Shown: positions 51,873-61,066, counted from the stretch's first letter. The stretch is 64,000 bases of DNA from Clostridium carboxidivorans P7 (GCF_001038625.1 NZ_CP011803.1:4898001-4962000); one strand, 5' to 3'. Numbers and translations are program-made. The notes: generated by a model from the sequence alone, not told the origin.

Positions 51873-53734
51873 TGAATTTTATGGAGTTTGCCACTAGGAA
51901 TGTGTATAGGAATGCAAAAGCATATTTTGCATACTTTTTAAGCAGCAGCATGTCAGCAGCCTTACTATTTTCCTTTACAATGATCATATTTCATCCTAAG
52001 TTTATAGTACTTAAGCTGCCTGATCATATGAGGAATGCACTCCACATCACAACGATTATTGCATACTTATTTTTATGCTTCTTTGTATTTTATTCAGTTA
52101 GTACTTTTTTAAAAGGAAGATATAAGGAGTTTGGAATACTCTATATTATAGGTTTATCAAAAAAGCAAATACAAAAAATGATAAGCATTGAAAATATAAT
52201 TATTACTTCAGTATCAGGAATAGTAGGAATAGTACTTGGAATGGTTTTCTCAAAAATACTTTTAGCTGTGAGTGGAAAATTATTAGGATTTAATGCATTA
52301 GGATTTTATATTCCAGTTAAGGCTATGATTATTACTTTTGTTGGATTTTTAATCATGGGAATGTTGATTTCAATATTTTGTTCATTTGTCATAAAAGAAG
52401 ATATGGTTTTAAAGCTGCTAAAAGGAACTAAAAAACCTAAAGCTGAACCAAAGTCATCTATTATTCTTGCCATTGTCTGTGTAATATTGCTTACAGCGGG
52501 ATATTATATGTCACTTACATGCAGTGAAAAAACAATAGCATATAGGATAATACCTGTAACAATAATGGTAATTGTAGCAACTTATCTTTTATTTTCACAG
52601 CTAAGCACTTTTATAATTAAAGTTATGAAAAAGAATAGAAGTTTTTATATGAAAAAAACCACAGTATTATGGATATCAAATTTATTGTATAAGATAAAGG
52701 ATAACACAAGGATGTTTTTCTTAATTACAATAACTACAACAATTGCACTTTGTGCAGTAGGGTCAGTATATGCTTACTGGCAGGATAAAGAGGCTCAAAT
52801 AGATAGAAATTTTCCACAGGCATTTTTCTATTCAGATACTTATGAAAATAAAAGTAAAGTTAATCTAAAGGGTGATTTTATAGAAAGTTCACTTAAAAAT
52901 AAAGCTGTGGATTATACTAAAGATAATGGTGAAATGAAGTTTATCTCTTCCAGAGGGGAGAAGGATAAGGTATTTGCAATTAGGGAAGAAAATTATAAAA
53001 AATTAGCATCAACAATAAACTTAAATATTGATTCTTTTAATAAAAATGAGACGATAATGTTAAGTTATTCAATAAACTATAAAAAAGAAAATGTTATCCT
53101 AGATAATATAAAATTGAAAATTGCTAAAAAAGATAATAAAGGAATAATGCCAGCATTTTATGGTGATATATATGTAGTTAAGGATGACGTTTATCAAAGA
53201 ATAAATGGTACTAGAGTTTATTTTTCTGCAATTAATGTAAAAAATTACAAGGATACATCGGATATATGTAACAATTATATTAATAGATTTGGAAAGGACA
53301 CAGGAGATAAAGTTTTTAAAAACTTTCTTAAAGCTAATATATTAGAAGTGACAAAAATAGCTTATGGTATAATTTTGTTTACTGCAATATTTATAGGACT
53401 TATTTTCTTTGTAACTACTGCAAGTTTTTTGTATAACAAATGTTATATGGATATTATACAAGATAAAGTTAAGTATAAGCAGTTAAATAAAATAGGATTA
53501 ACCTATACTGAAATAAAAAAGGTGTTAAACATTGAAATAGGAGTGCTATTTTTATTACCATATATAATAGCTGTAATACATTTTATTTTTGCTATGAATG
53601 CATTAAATGCTTTTGAAATTAAAATAATTGTACCAGCACTTCAGCTAATAGTAGCTATGATGATTATTCAAATCATATATTTCTTAGTTATAAGGAAAAG
53701 TTATTTATTAGAAATTAAAAAAGGCTTGTTATAA
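51872..53734 (+). CDS. FtsX-like ABC permease (BceB-like)
   Basis: A 620-residue permease. The N-terminal MNFMEFATRNVYRNAKAYFAYFLSSSMSAALLFSF and about ten membrane segments with a large extracellular loop (roughly residues 310-490) are the BceB architecture. The extracellular domain is thought to recognise peptide-lipid complexes and signal to the kinase. It overlaps the ATPase gene by one base. A bidirectional terminator follows at 53745. Confidence 0.93.
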   Translation: MNFMEFATRNVYRNAKAYFAYFLSSSMSAALLFSFTMIIFHPKFIVLKLPDHMRNALHITTIIAYLFLCFFVFYSVSTFLKGRYKEFGILYIIGLSKKQIQKMISIENIIITSVSGIVGIVLGMVFSKILLAVSGKLLGFNALGFYIPVKAMIITFVGFLIMGMLISIFCSFVIKEDMVLKLLKGTKKPKAEPKSSIILAIVCVILLTAGYYMSLTCSEKTIAYRIIPVTIMVIVATYLLFSQLSTFIIKVMKKNRSFYMKKTTVLWISNLLYKIKDNTRMFFLITITTTIALCAVGSVYAYWQDKEAQIDRNFPQAFFYSDTYENKSKVNLKGDFIESSLKNKAVDYTKDNGEMKFISSRGEKDKVFAIREENYKKLASTINLNIDSFNKNETIMLSYSINYKKENVILDNIKLKIAKKDNKGIMPAFYGDIYVVKDDVYQRINGTRVYFSAINVKNYKDTSDICNNYINRFGKDTGDKVFKNFLKANILEVTKIAYGIILFTAIFIGLIFFVTTASFLYNKCYMDIIQDKVKYKQLNKIGLTYTEIKKVLNIEIGVLFLLPYIIAVIHFIFAMNALNAFEIKIIVPALQLIVAMMIIQIIYFLVIRKSYLLEIKKGLL

Positions 53735-53744
53735 AGTATAAATA

Positions 53745-53790
53745 AAAAAACAAGGGAAATTATGCGTTTTGAAGCAGTCCCTTGTTTTTT
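53745..53790. terminator. Bidirectional terminator after the Bce-like operon
   Basis: AAAAAACAAGGGA (53745-53757) pairs with TCCCTTGTTTTTT (53778-53790). It serves the convergent yoaK-like gene too. Confidence 0.85.
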
Positions 53791-53801
53791 ATCAAATTAG
53801 A

Positions 53802-54509
53802 TTAAAGTTTTTCTTCATTAAGTAGGATTAGTGAAAGAATTAATATAACCACAGAACCCCATACTGCTTTAGATCCGATAGATAATGTCAAAAGTCCGCC
53901 TAAAAAAGCACCAAATAAAAATGAAAATATTACAATAAAGTAACGAGTGGCTTTTATAGCAGAATCTCTGTCCTTAGTTGTAAAAGCTATATAAGCTGCT
54001 TGTGAAGCAGAACGTAAATTACCAGTACACATAGTTGTAGCATATGGAGAATCAACCAATTTTCTAAAGGAAGAAGTTTGAATAGATGCTACAAAGGAAA
54101 TTGTAACAGTTACAAAAACATTATAAACATTATTAGGTATAAATCCTATAATAAAAAGCAAAGCTATTTCAATGATTAATATAGCACGCTCTGAATTTTT
54201 TATAAAAGTAGCAGACGGATTCTTTTTAATGGTTTCGGCAACTACTACTCCTAATATAAAGGCTAAAATAGGTAGGGCTTGTACTAAAGTTTGCATCCAA
54301 TTTTTATTTAAAGCAGCTATGCCTACAAGGACAATATTTCCTGTTTGAGCATTAGCAAAAACACCATCTCTTCCTATGAAGGTATAAGCATCTAAGAATC
54401 CACCAACTATTGCTAGAAGTATTCCTAAATGTAGTGATTCACAAGTTACATTAAATATAGAATTTTTTATTTTGTTCTTTCCTATTATATTTACATCTTT
54501 AGTAAGCAA
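53802..54509 (-). CDS. YoaK family (DUF1275) membrane protein
   Basis: A 235-residue protein with about six membrane segments. It has the family start LGILLAIVGGFLDAYTFIGRDGVFANAQTGNIVLVGI and the later SPYATTMCTGNLRSASQ. The function of the family is not established. The start at 54509 is the most upstream in-frame ATG; a clear ribosome binding site was not found beyond AAGGGG on the minus strand. It is a single gene convergent with the bce-like operon. Confidence 0.88.
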   Translation of the reverse strand: MLTKDVNIIGKNKIKNSIFNVTCESLHLGILLAIVGGFLDAYTFIGRDGVFANAQTGNIVLVGIAALNKNWMQTLVQALPILAFILGVVVAETIKKNPSATFIKNSERAILIIEIALLFIIGFIPNNVYNVFVTVTISFVASIQTSSFRKLVDSPYATTMCTGNLRSASQAAYIAFTTKDRDSAIKATRYFIVIFSFLFGAFLGGLLTLSIGSKAVWGSVVILILSLILLNEEKL

Positions 54510-54772
54510 GGTATAAGGACCCCTTTCAACGAAATGATAACTAATATTTATTATACTATTAATTTAAGCTGTATGCATAACACTTTCACAGCGTAATAGA
54601 CGATATTTTTCAGTGTAATGCTATTCAATTGATTTTTCTTTAATAATTGTAACTTATATTTAATGTAGGATATAAGGATTGTAAAATGATATATAATATA
54701 GATAAAGATGATTTAGGTTATTTAGAATTAACTAATAACATTATAGAAATCCTGAGTTTAGGAGGAATATAT

Positions 54773-54880
54773 ATGAATTTAAATAAAAAGATAATAGCCT
54801 TATTAATAGTAGTTGGTATCATAGCACTTATTACATTAATTTTAATCATAATGTATTTTTTTGGATATAGAATGATCTAA
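54773..54880 (+). CDS. Very small membrane protein
   Basis: A 35-residue protein with GGAGGAATAT directly before ATG 54773. One long hydrophobic segment (KKIIALLIVVGIIALITLILIIMYFFGY) makes up most of it. It lies 29 bp upstream of the deoR gene and may be cotranscribed. Function unknown; small single-helix proteins of this kind can modulate membrane enzymes. Confidence 0.55.
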   Translation: MNLNKKIIALLIVVGIIALITLILIIMYFFGYRMI

Positions 54881-54909
54881 ATACATAATAAAGAATAGGA
54901 GTGAAACTT

Positions 54910-55845
54910 GTGGATAGTGAAAAACAACAATTAAGTGTTGAAGTAGCAAGGCTTTACTATCAGTCAGATTACAGTCAGCAGCAAATTGCAACACAGCTTG
55001 GTATATCAAGACCTACCATATCAAGACTTCTTCATTATGCTAAAGAAAAGGGATATGTTAAAATCGATATTATTGATCCATTTGCTGATTTGGATAAGTT
55101 GGCTTATCAATTAAAAGAAAAGTATCAATTAAATGATGTTCATGTTGTTTTTTCACCAAAGGATGATTATATTTCAATTAGGGAATATATTAGTAAGGAA
55201 GCAGCAGAATATTTAGAGAAAATCGTAAAAAATGGGGATATTATTGGAGTAAGCTGGGGAACAACAATGTATGAGGTTGCCAAAAGGCTTACCAAGAAAA
55301 ACGTTAAAGGTGTAGAAATTGTCCAGTTGAAGGGGGGAATTAGTCATTCAAAAGTAAATACATATGCATCGGAAACAATTACCCTTTTTGCTGAGGCTTT
55401 TGAAACAGTGCCTAGGTATCTTCCACTTCCAGTAATTTTTGATAATGCAGTTGTAAAGCAAATGGTAGAAGAAGATCGTCATATTAGAAGTACTATGGAG
55501 ATGGGGAGAAATGCTAATATAGCTATTTTTACAGTTGGTACTGTTCGAGATGAAGCGTTACTTTTCCATCTAGGTTATTTAAATGAAGCAGAAAAAAGCA
55601 TATTAAAGAAAAAAAGTGTAGGTGACATTTGCTCTCGCTTTTTTGATGAAAATGGTGAGATTTGTGATGAACAAATTAATAATCGTACTATAGGAATATC
55701 CTTAGAAGATCTTAAGCAAAAGGAAAAGTCCATTCTAGTTGCAGGAGGTACACATAAAGTAAAAGCAATTAAGGGAGCATTAAAAGGCAGAAATGCTAAT
55801 GTTTTGATTACAGATCAATACACAGCAAAAAAAATTTTAGACTAG
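54910..55845 (+). CDS. deoR: Deoxyribonucleoside regulator DeoR (SorC family)
   Basis: A 311-residue repressor. N-terminal HTH: SDYSQQQIATQLGISRPTISRLLHYAKEKGYVKI (about residues 18-51), then a SorC sugar-phosphate domain (IIGVSWGTTMYEVAKRL, VQLKGGISHSKVNTYASETI, VAGGTHKVKAIKGAL). In Bacillus the homologous DeoR responds to deoxyribose-5-phosphate. I chose GTG 54910 because AGGAGTGA (54897-54904) overlaps the earlier GTG at 54901. It is followed by the deo genes and by a sequence like the Bacillus DeoR operator. Confidence 0.93.
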   Translation: MDSEKQQLSVEVARLYYQSDYSQQQIATQLGISRPTISRLLHYAKEKGYVKIDIIDPFADLDKLAYQLKEKYQLNDVHVVFSPKDDYISIREYISKEAAEYLEKIVKNGDIIGVSWGTTMYEVAKRLTKKNVKGVEIVQLKGGISHSKVNTYASETITLFAEAFETVPRYLPLPVIFDNAVVKQMVEEDRHIRSTMEMGRNANIAIFTVGTVRDEALLFHLGYLNEAEKSILKKKSVGDICSRFFDENGEICDEQINNRTIGISLEDLKQKEKSILVAGGTHKVKAIKGALKGRNANVLITDQYTAKKILD

Positions 55846-55849
55846 TTTT

Positions 55850-55900
55850 AGAACAAAATTTCACTACTTTATTTACAAGTGTTCAAAGAAGTTTTATTAT
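55850..55900 (+). promoter_or_regulatory. DeoR operator and promoter of the deo genes
   Basis: GAACAAAATTTCA (55851-55863) matches the centre of the Bacillus subtilis DeoR palindrome ATTGAACAAAATTTCAAT. A half site TGTTC (55880-55884) lies inside the spacer of a promoter TTTACA (55872-55877), 17 bp, TATTAT (55895-55900). The layout of full site plus half site fits repression of cdd-deoC-deoB-pdp. Confidence 0.8.
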
Positions 55901-55933
55901 AAAACTATAATAGGAATGAAAAGGAGAATTAAA

Positions 55934-56332
55934 ATGGATTATAAGATGTTAGTTTCTAAAGCTTTAGAAGGAAGAAAAAATGCTTATGCTCCTTATTCTA
56001 AATTTAAAGTTGGAGCAGCAGTGCTTACTGAAGATGGAAAAGTATATACAGGATGTAATATAGAAAATGCGTCTTATGGTGCAACTAATTGTGCAGAAAG
56101 AACTGCCATATTCAAAGCAGTATCAGAAGGATATACAACTATTAAAGCTATTGCAATAGTTGGAATAGAAAATGAATACACATATCCTTGTGGTATTTGC
56201 AGACAGGTAATAGCCGAATTTGGATCAGAGGACATTGAAATAATCTTAGGAAAAAATGAAAACGAGTATATAGTTAAAACATTAGATGAAATTTTACCAG
56301 GAGCATTTACTAAAAGAGATCTTATAAAGTAA
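55934..56332 (+). CDS. cdd: Cytidine deaminase
   Basis: A 132-residue zinc enzyme that converts cytidine and deoxycytidine to uridine and deoxyuridine. The active site is NCAERTAIFKA (Cys and Glu) and PCGICRQVIAEF (two Cys), with YAPYSKFKVGAAVLTEDGKVYTGCNIENASYG ahead. ATG 55934 has AAAGGAG at 55920-55926. First gene of the deo operon here. Confidence 0.96.
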   Translation: MDYKMLVSKALEGRKNAYAPYSKFKVGAAVLTEDGKVYTGCNIENASYGATNCAERTAIFKAVSEGYTTIKAIAIVGIENEYTYPCGICRQVIAEFGSEDIEIILGKNENEYIVKTLDEILPGAFTKRDLIK

Positions 56333-56374
56333 AAACAATTATAAAATAATAACAGAAAGTGAAGGGGATTTACA

Positions 56375-57019
56375 ATGAATATTTCTAAAATGATAGATCA
56401 TACAGCCTTAAAACCAAATACAACAAAGGAACAGATTTTAAAATTAATAGATGAAGCAAAGGAAAACAAATTTGCATCTGTTTGTGTTAATCCAACATGG
56501 GTTAAGTTAGCAAGTGAAAAGTTAAAGGGTACTGAAGTTAAAGTATGTACTGTTATAGGATTCCCTCTTGGAGCTAACACAACAGAAACAAAAGCCTTCG
56601 AAGCTAGTGATGCCATTAAAAATGGAGCAACAGAAGTAGATATGGTTATTAATGTTGGAGAGCTAAAAGATAAAAATGATGTTTATGTAGAAAAAGACAT
56701 AAAAGCTGTTGTTGAAGCAGCAAAGGGAAAAGCCTTGGTAAAGGTAATTATTGAGACTTGTCTTCTAACACAAGAAGAAAAAGTTAGAGCTTGTGAGTTA
56801 TCTAAAAAAGCAGGTGCGGATTTTGTGAAAACATCAACTGGTTTTTCTACTGGAGGAGCCACAGCAGAGGATATTCAATTAATGCGTAAAACAGTAGGCA
56901 AAGATATGGGAGTTAAAGCTTCTGGTGGTATACATACTAGGGAAGAGGCTTTAAAAATGATTGAAGCTGGAGCAACTCGTATTGGAGCAAGTGCAAGTAT
57001 AGCTATTATCTCTGAATAG
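56375..57019 (+). CDS. deoC: Deoxyribose-phosphate aldolase
   Basis: A 214-residue class I aldolase that splits deoxyribose-5-phosphate into acetaldehyde and glyceraldehyde-3-phosphate. It has DHTALKPNTT, VCTVIGFPLGANTTETKAFE, the Schiff-base lysine in KTSTGFSTGGAT (and KVIIETCLL upstream), and KASGGIHTREEAL. GAAGGGG at 56361-56367 gives the start. Its product feeds the glycolytic genes at 15 kb. A 233-bp palindromic repeat separates it from deoB. Confidence 0.97.
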   Translation: MNISKMIDHTALKPNTTKEQILKLIDEAKENKFASVCVNPTWVKLASEKLKGTEVKVCTVIGFPLGANTTETKAFEASDAIKNGATEVDMVINVGELKDKNDVYVEKDIKAVVEAAKGKALVKVIIETCLLTQEEKVRACELSKKAGADFVKTSTGFSTGGATAEDIQLMRKTVGKDMGVKASGGIHTREEALKMIEAGATRIGASASIAIISE

Positions 57020-57083
57020 TGAAGATACTTGTTTGGAAGTTGCTCAGATTTTGTATATGGAAAAGTTGACTTAATATAAAAAT

Positions 57084-57362
57084 AATGATGCAACGGAACT
57101 TTTTTAGAGGACAGAGGACAATTGACAGAGGACAGTGAAGGAGGATTTTTCTCCGCTTTGCTACGAAAAATCTTTAATTAAATTTTGATGACTTGTTTCG
57201 CTAAAGCGAAACATTGCTGATTTGTATAAATTTAAAGCTTCTTTTGCATTAGCAAAAAAGCTTTAAAATAAATTAGTTTTCTGACGTAAGGAGGAAAACT
57301 TACCTTCACTGTCCTCTGTCCTCTGTCAATTGTCCTCTAAAAAATGCTTCGCATTTTTTTAA
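57084..57362. repeat. Palindromic repeat family, copy C
   Basis: Core 57106-57338 with perfect ends of the family. Inside are TCTCCGCTTTGCTACGAAAA, the hairpin GTTTCGCTAAAGCGAAAC, a second hairpin AAAGCTT...GCATTAGC...AAGCTTT, and GTTTTCTGACGTAAGGAGGA. The right end is followed by a small hairpin AAAATGCTTCGCATTTT (57340-57358). It lies between deoC and deoB and may reduce transcription of the later deo genes. Confidence 0.92.
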
Positions 57363-57381
57363 ACAGGAAGGAGAAAAAATC

Positions 57382-58563
57382 ATGAAACCATTTAAAAGAA
57401 TACATATAATCGTTATGGATTCAGTTGGTATAGGAGAAGCACCAGATTCAAAAGAGTTTAATGATTTTGGAGTAAATACATTAGCGCATATTGCTGAGAA
57501 GAAAAATGGTTTAAAAATGCCTAATATGTCATCTCTAGGATTGTCCAATATTTATGAAATTAAAGGGGTAAGAAAAGCATTTCATCCCAAAGCTTACTTT
57601 GGAAAAATGCAGGAAGCTTCTCGTGGAAAGGATACAATGACAGGACATTGGGAAATGATGGGCTTGTATATTGATAAACCATTTCGTGTATTTCCAGAAG
57701 GTTTTCCAGATGAATTAATTAAGAAAATTGAAGATTTTTCTGGCAGAAAGGTTATTGCAAATAAACCTGCCAGTGGAACAGAAATTATAAAGGAACTTGG
57801 TGAAAGACAGCTTAAAACAGGAGAATTAATAGTATATACATCGGCAGATTCTGTACTTCAAATTGCTGCAAATGAAGAAATTATATCATTAGATGAATTA
57901 TATAAAATTTGTAAGTACTGTCGTGAAATAACATTAGATGAGCCATATACTTTAGGAAGAATTATTGCCAGACCGTTTGTTGGTAAAACTGCGGATACAT
58001 TTAAAAGAACGTCTAATCGTCATGATTATGCGTTAAAACCATTTGGTGAGACAGTAATGAACTATTTACAACAAACAAACTTAGAGTCTATTGCCATTGG
58101 AAAAATTTCAGATATATTTGATGGAGAAGGAGTTACTAGAGCAATCAGAACTGTATCTAATATGGATGGTATGGATAAGTTAATTTCATTACTAGATGAA
58201 GAGTTTCATGGCATTAGCTTCATTAATTTAGTGGATTTTGATGCTGCCTATGGACATCGTCGTAATCCAATTGGTTATGGTGATGCTCTAGAAGAATTTG
58301 ATAAAAGATTGCCAGAAGTATTTGAGAAATTAAAAGAAGATGATTTATTATTGATTACAGCAGATCATGGAACTGATCCAACTTATATTGGAACAGATCA
58401 TACAAGGGAATATGTTCCGCTAATTGCGTATTCCAAACGCTTCAAAGAAGGAAATGATTTAGGAATACGTAAAACCTATGCTGATTTAGGTGCCACAGTT
58501 GCTGAAAATTTTAATGTAAAAATGCCTAAGTATGGCGAAAGCTTTTTACAAAAATTAAAGTAA
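57382..58563 (+). CDS. deoB: Phosphopentomutase
   Basis: A 393-residue Mn-dependent enzyme that converts (deoxy)ribose-1-phosphate to the 5-phosphate. The alkaline-phosphatase-fold metal motifs are IHIIVMDSVGIGEAPDS, GKDTMTGHWEMMGL, VDFDAAYGHRRNPIGY, LITADHGTDPTYIGTDHTREYVPL. AGGAAGGAG at 57365-57373 sets ATG. It links pdp upstream chemistry to deoC. Confidence 0.97.
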   Translation: MKPFKRIHIIVMDSVGIGEAPDSKEFNDFGVNTLAHIAEKKNGLKMPNMSSLGLSNIYEIKGVRKAFHPKAYFGKMQEASRGKDTMTGHWEMMGLYIDKPFRVFPEGFPDELIKKIEDFSGRKVIANKPASGTEIIKELGERQLKTGELIVYTSADSVLQIAANEEIISLDELYKICKYCREITLDEPYTLGRIIARPFVGKTADTFKRTSNRHDYALKPFGETVMNYLQQTNLESIAIGKISDIFDGEGVTRAIRTVSNMDGMDKLISLLDEEFHGISFINLVDFDAAYGHRRNPIGYGDALEEFDKRLPEVFEKLKEDDLLLITADHGTDPTYIGTDHTREYVPLIAYSKRFKEGNDLGIRKTYADLGATVAENFNVKMPKYGESFLQKLK

Positions 58564-58581
58564 AAAAGGAGGGTAACTAAA

Positions 58582-59883
58582 ATGAGAATGGTAGATATAA
58601 TTTCAAAAAAGCGTGATGGAGAAGAATTGTCAACAGAAGAAATCAACTTTTTTGTAGAGGGTTATACTAAAGGAACAATTCCTGATTACCAAGCAAGTTC
58701 TTTAGCAATGGCTATTTATTTTCGGGATATGAACGATCGTGAAAGATCAGATTTGACTATGGCAATGGTTAATTCAGGAGAAACTATTGATTTATCAGCC
58801 ATTGAGGGTATAAAAGTGGATAAACACTCAACTGGGGGTGTGGGTGATACAACAACGCTTGTATTAGCTCCTCTTGTTGCTGCATTAGGAGTACCAGTTG
58901 CCAAAATGTCTGGACGTGGGCTTGGACATACGGGAGGAACTATTGATAAATTAGAATCAATTAAAGGCTTCCATGTGGAGATTACAAAAGATCAATTTAT
59001 TCAACTAGTTAACCGTGATAAAGTTGCTGTTATTGGTCAAACAGGTAATTTAACTCCAGCAGATAAAAAGTTGTATGCACTTCGTGATGTAACTGGAACT
59101 GTTAACTCAATTCCTCTAATTGCTAGTTCAATTATGAGTAAGAAAATTGCAGCAGGAGCAGATGCAATAGTACTAGATGTTAAAACAGGTGCAGGTGCTT
59201 TTATGAAAACAGATAAGGATGCAGAAAATTTAGCACATGCAATGGTTAAAATAGGTAATAGCGTAGGTAGAAATACTATGGCTATAATTTCTGATATGTC
59301 ACAACCGCTAGGCTTTGCTATTGGTAATGCACTTGAAGTAAAGGAAGCTATTGATACTCTAAAGGGAGAAGGACCAGAAGATTTGACAGAACTTGTGTTA
59401 ACTCTTGGAAGTCAAATGGTTGTTTTAGCTAAAAAAGCAAATACTTTAGAAGAAGCAAGAAAAAAACTTATTGAAGTAATAAAAAATGGTAAGGCATTAG
59501 ATAAATTTAAACTATTCCTTAAAAATCAAGGTGGAGATTCATCAGTGGTGGATAACCCAGAAAAGTTACCACAAGCAAAATATAAAATTGACGTTCCTGC
59601 TAAAGAAAGTGGTTTTGTATCTAATATTGTAGCTGATGAAATAGGTATAGCAGCAATGCTTTTAGGCGCAGGTAGAGCTACAAAAGAGGATACAATAGAT
59701 TTAGCTGTAGGTTTGATGCTTCATAAAAAAGTTGGTGATAAAGTAGAAAAGGGAGAAGCTCTTTTGACTATTTATTCAAATTGTGAAGATGTAGAGAATG
59801 TAAAAGCTAAAATTTATGAAAATATCTCAATTGCTAGTCATGCAGAAAAACCAATACTAATTCATAAAGTAATTACAGAATAA
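58582..59883 (+). CDS. pdp: Pyrimidine-nucleoside phosphorylase
   Basis: A 433-residue enzyme that splits thymidine, deoxyuridine and uridine with phosphate. KHSTGGVGDTTTLVLAPLVAALGVPVAKMSGRGLGHTGGTIDKLESI is the signature; the phosphate and C-terminal domains are complete. AAGGAGGG at 58566-58573 precedes ATG 58582. It is the last gene of the deo operon, followed by repeat copy D. Confidence 0.96.
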   Translation: MRMVDIISKKRDGEELSTEEINFFVEGYTKGTIPDYQASSLAMAIYFRDMNDRERSDLTMAMVNSGETIDLSAIEGIKVDKHSTGGVGDTTTLVLAPLVAALGVPVAKMSGRGLGHTGGTIDKLESIKGFHVEITKDQFIQLVNRDKVAVIGQTGNLTPADKKLYALRDVTGTVNSIPLIASSIMSKKIAAGADAIVLDVKTGAGAFMKTDKDAENLAHAMVKIGNSVGRNTMAIISDMSQPLGFAIGNALEVKEAIDTLKGEGPEDLTELVLTLGSQMVVLAKKANTLEEARKKLIEVIKNGKALDKFKLFLKNQGGDSSVVDNPEKLPQAKYKIDVPAKESGFVSNIVADEIGIAAMLLGAGRATKEDTIDLAVGLMLHKKVGDKVEKGEALLTIYSNCEDVENVKAKIYENISIASHAEKPILIHKVITE

Positions 59884-59913
59884 ATTTGTGATTACTGGAT
59901 TAGTTATATTTTG

Positions 59914-60129
59914 AGAGGACAGTGAAGGATGATTTTTCTCCGCTTTGCTACGAAAAATCTTTAATTAAGTTTTTTGATGATTTGTTTCGCTAAAGCGAAA
60001 CATTGCTGACTAATATAACTCTAAAGATTATTTTGCTTTAGCAAAACAATCTTTAAAAATAAATTAGTTTTCTGACGTAAGGAAGAAAACTCACCTTCAT
60101 TGTCTTCTGTCCTCTGTCAATTGTCCTCT
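59914..60129. repeat. Palindromic repeat family, copy D
   Basis: A 216-bp element with the left arm shortened (agaggacagtgaagg) and a full right arm ending at 60129. Inner parts follow copy C, with the hairpin GTTTCGCTAAAGCGAAAC and the second stem now AAAGATT...GCTTTAGC...AATCTTT, a compensating change relative to copy C. Confidence 0.92.
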
Positions 60130-60189
60130 CAAAAAAGGTTGCTTTGCATTTTTTATTATGTAAAATATAAGTGAAATATAGGTCACCCT

Positions 60190-60372
60190 CTGGACAACAG
60201 TGTTATAATAAAATTGAATGTTTAAATCACTAACGTTACCGCATAAGTAGAGAACACGTTTTAATTTAGTGCGAACCACTTACTCTTTCAATAAGAAAGA
60301 GGAGCTCAAAAACTCCTACGGATGCTAGCGATTGGATAAAATTAAGGATGGCTTAATATAGGCCAGAGGAGT
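60190..60372 (+). promoter_or_regulatory. Leader of the L25 gene, possibly structured
   Basis: A TATAAT (60204-60209) is followed by about 170 nt of leader with ACTCTTTC/GAAAGAG and AGGAGCTC/CTCCT pairings and GGATGCTAGCG, denser in G and C than neighbouring spacers. It could be an autoregulatory ribosomal-protein leader. No known family recognised. Confidence 0.4.
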
Positions 60373-60380
60373 GATTTATT

Positions 60381-60968
60381 TTGGAACAAATTATTTTAAA
60401 TGCAGAGAAAAGAACAAAAGAGACTAAAAAATTTAGAGAAGAGGGATTTATACCAGCAGTAATTTATGGTGACTGTGTTGCTAAATCAGAACCAGTAAAA
60501 TTTGAAAAGATGCCATTGATGAAAATTCTTGCTAAACATGGTTCAAACGTAAAGTTGTGGATTAAGCGTGGAGATGATAAGAAATTTGGATTTATAAAAG
60601 AAATTCAAAGACATCCAGTTTCAAATAAGATTATACACTTAGATGTACAACTTGTATCTAAAGATCATGAAGTAAAAGTACAAGTTCCAATTACATTTAA
60701 TGGAGAAGAAGCTTTAGCCAAAAATCAATTACAACTTCAAATTCAAAAACCAGAAGTTGATGTTTTAGGAAAGATAGATTTAATACCAGAAGTGATACAT
60801 ATAAATGTATCAGGAAAAAATGCAGGAGACTCTATTACTTTAAAAGACTTAAATTTGGACAAGCAACTAAAGATACATGATAAAGAAAATGAAATATATG
60901 CAACTATAACTAAAATGCAAGATAAACCTGTGGAAGATAGCGATGAAGAAGCAGGAACAGAAGCTTAA
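60381..60968 (+). CDS. rplY: 50S ribosomal protein L25/general stress protein Ctc
   Basis: A 195-residue protein with the L25-TL5 domains: N-terminal 5S rRNA-binding part (NAEKRTKETKKFREEGFIPAVIYGDC) and the C-terminal beta domain (VQVPITFNGEEALAKNQLQLQIQKPEVDVL), with an acidic tail. In Bacillus the longer form (Ctc) is stress-induced. Start TTG 60381 with CAGAGGAGTG at 60364-60373. Single gene, terminator at 61013. Confidence 0.93.
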   Translation: MEQIILNAEKRTKETKKFREEGFIPAVIYGDCVAKSEPVKFEKMPLMKILAKHGSNVKLWIKRGDDKKFGFIKEIQRHPVSNKIIHLDVQLVSKDHEVKVQVPITFNGEEALAKNQLQLQIQKPEVDVLGKIDLIPEVIHINVSGKNAGDSITLKDLNLDKQLKIHDKENEIYATITKMQDKPVEDSDEEAGTEA

Positions 60969-61012
60969 TATAATTTAATAATTAATGTTTGAGAATATAA
61001 CTATTAATATAA

Positions 61013-61066
61013 AAAACGTATTAGGGTTGTGAAGAGATAATATCACAGCTTTAATGCGTTTTTTTT
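61013..61066 (+). terminator. Terminator after rplY
   Basis: AAAACGTATTAGGGTTGTGA (61013-61032) pairs imperfectly with TCACAGCTTTAATGCGTTTT (from 61043), ending in a T run. Confidence 0.8.
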
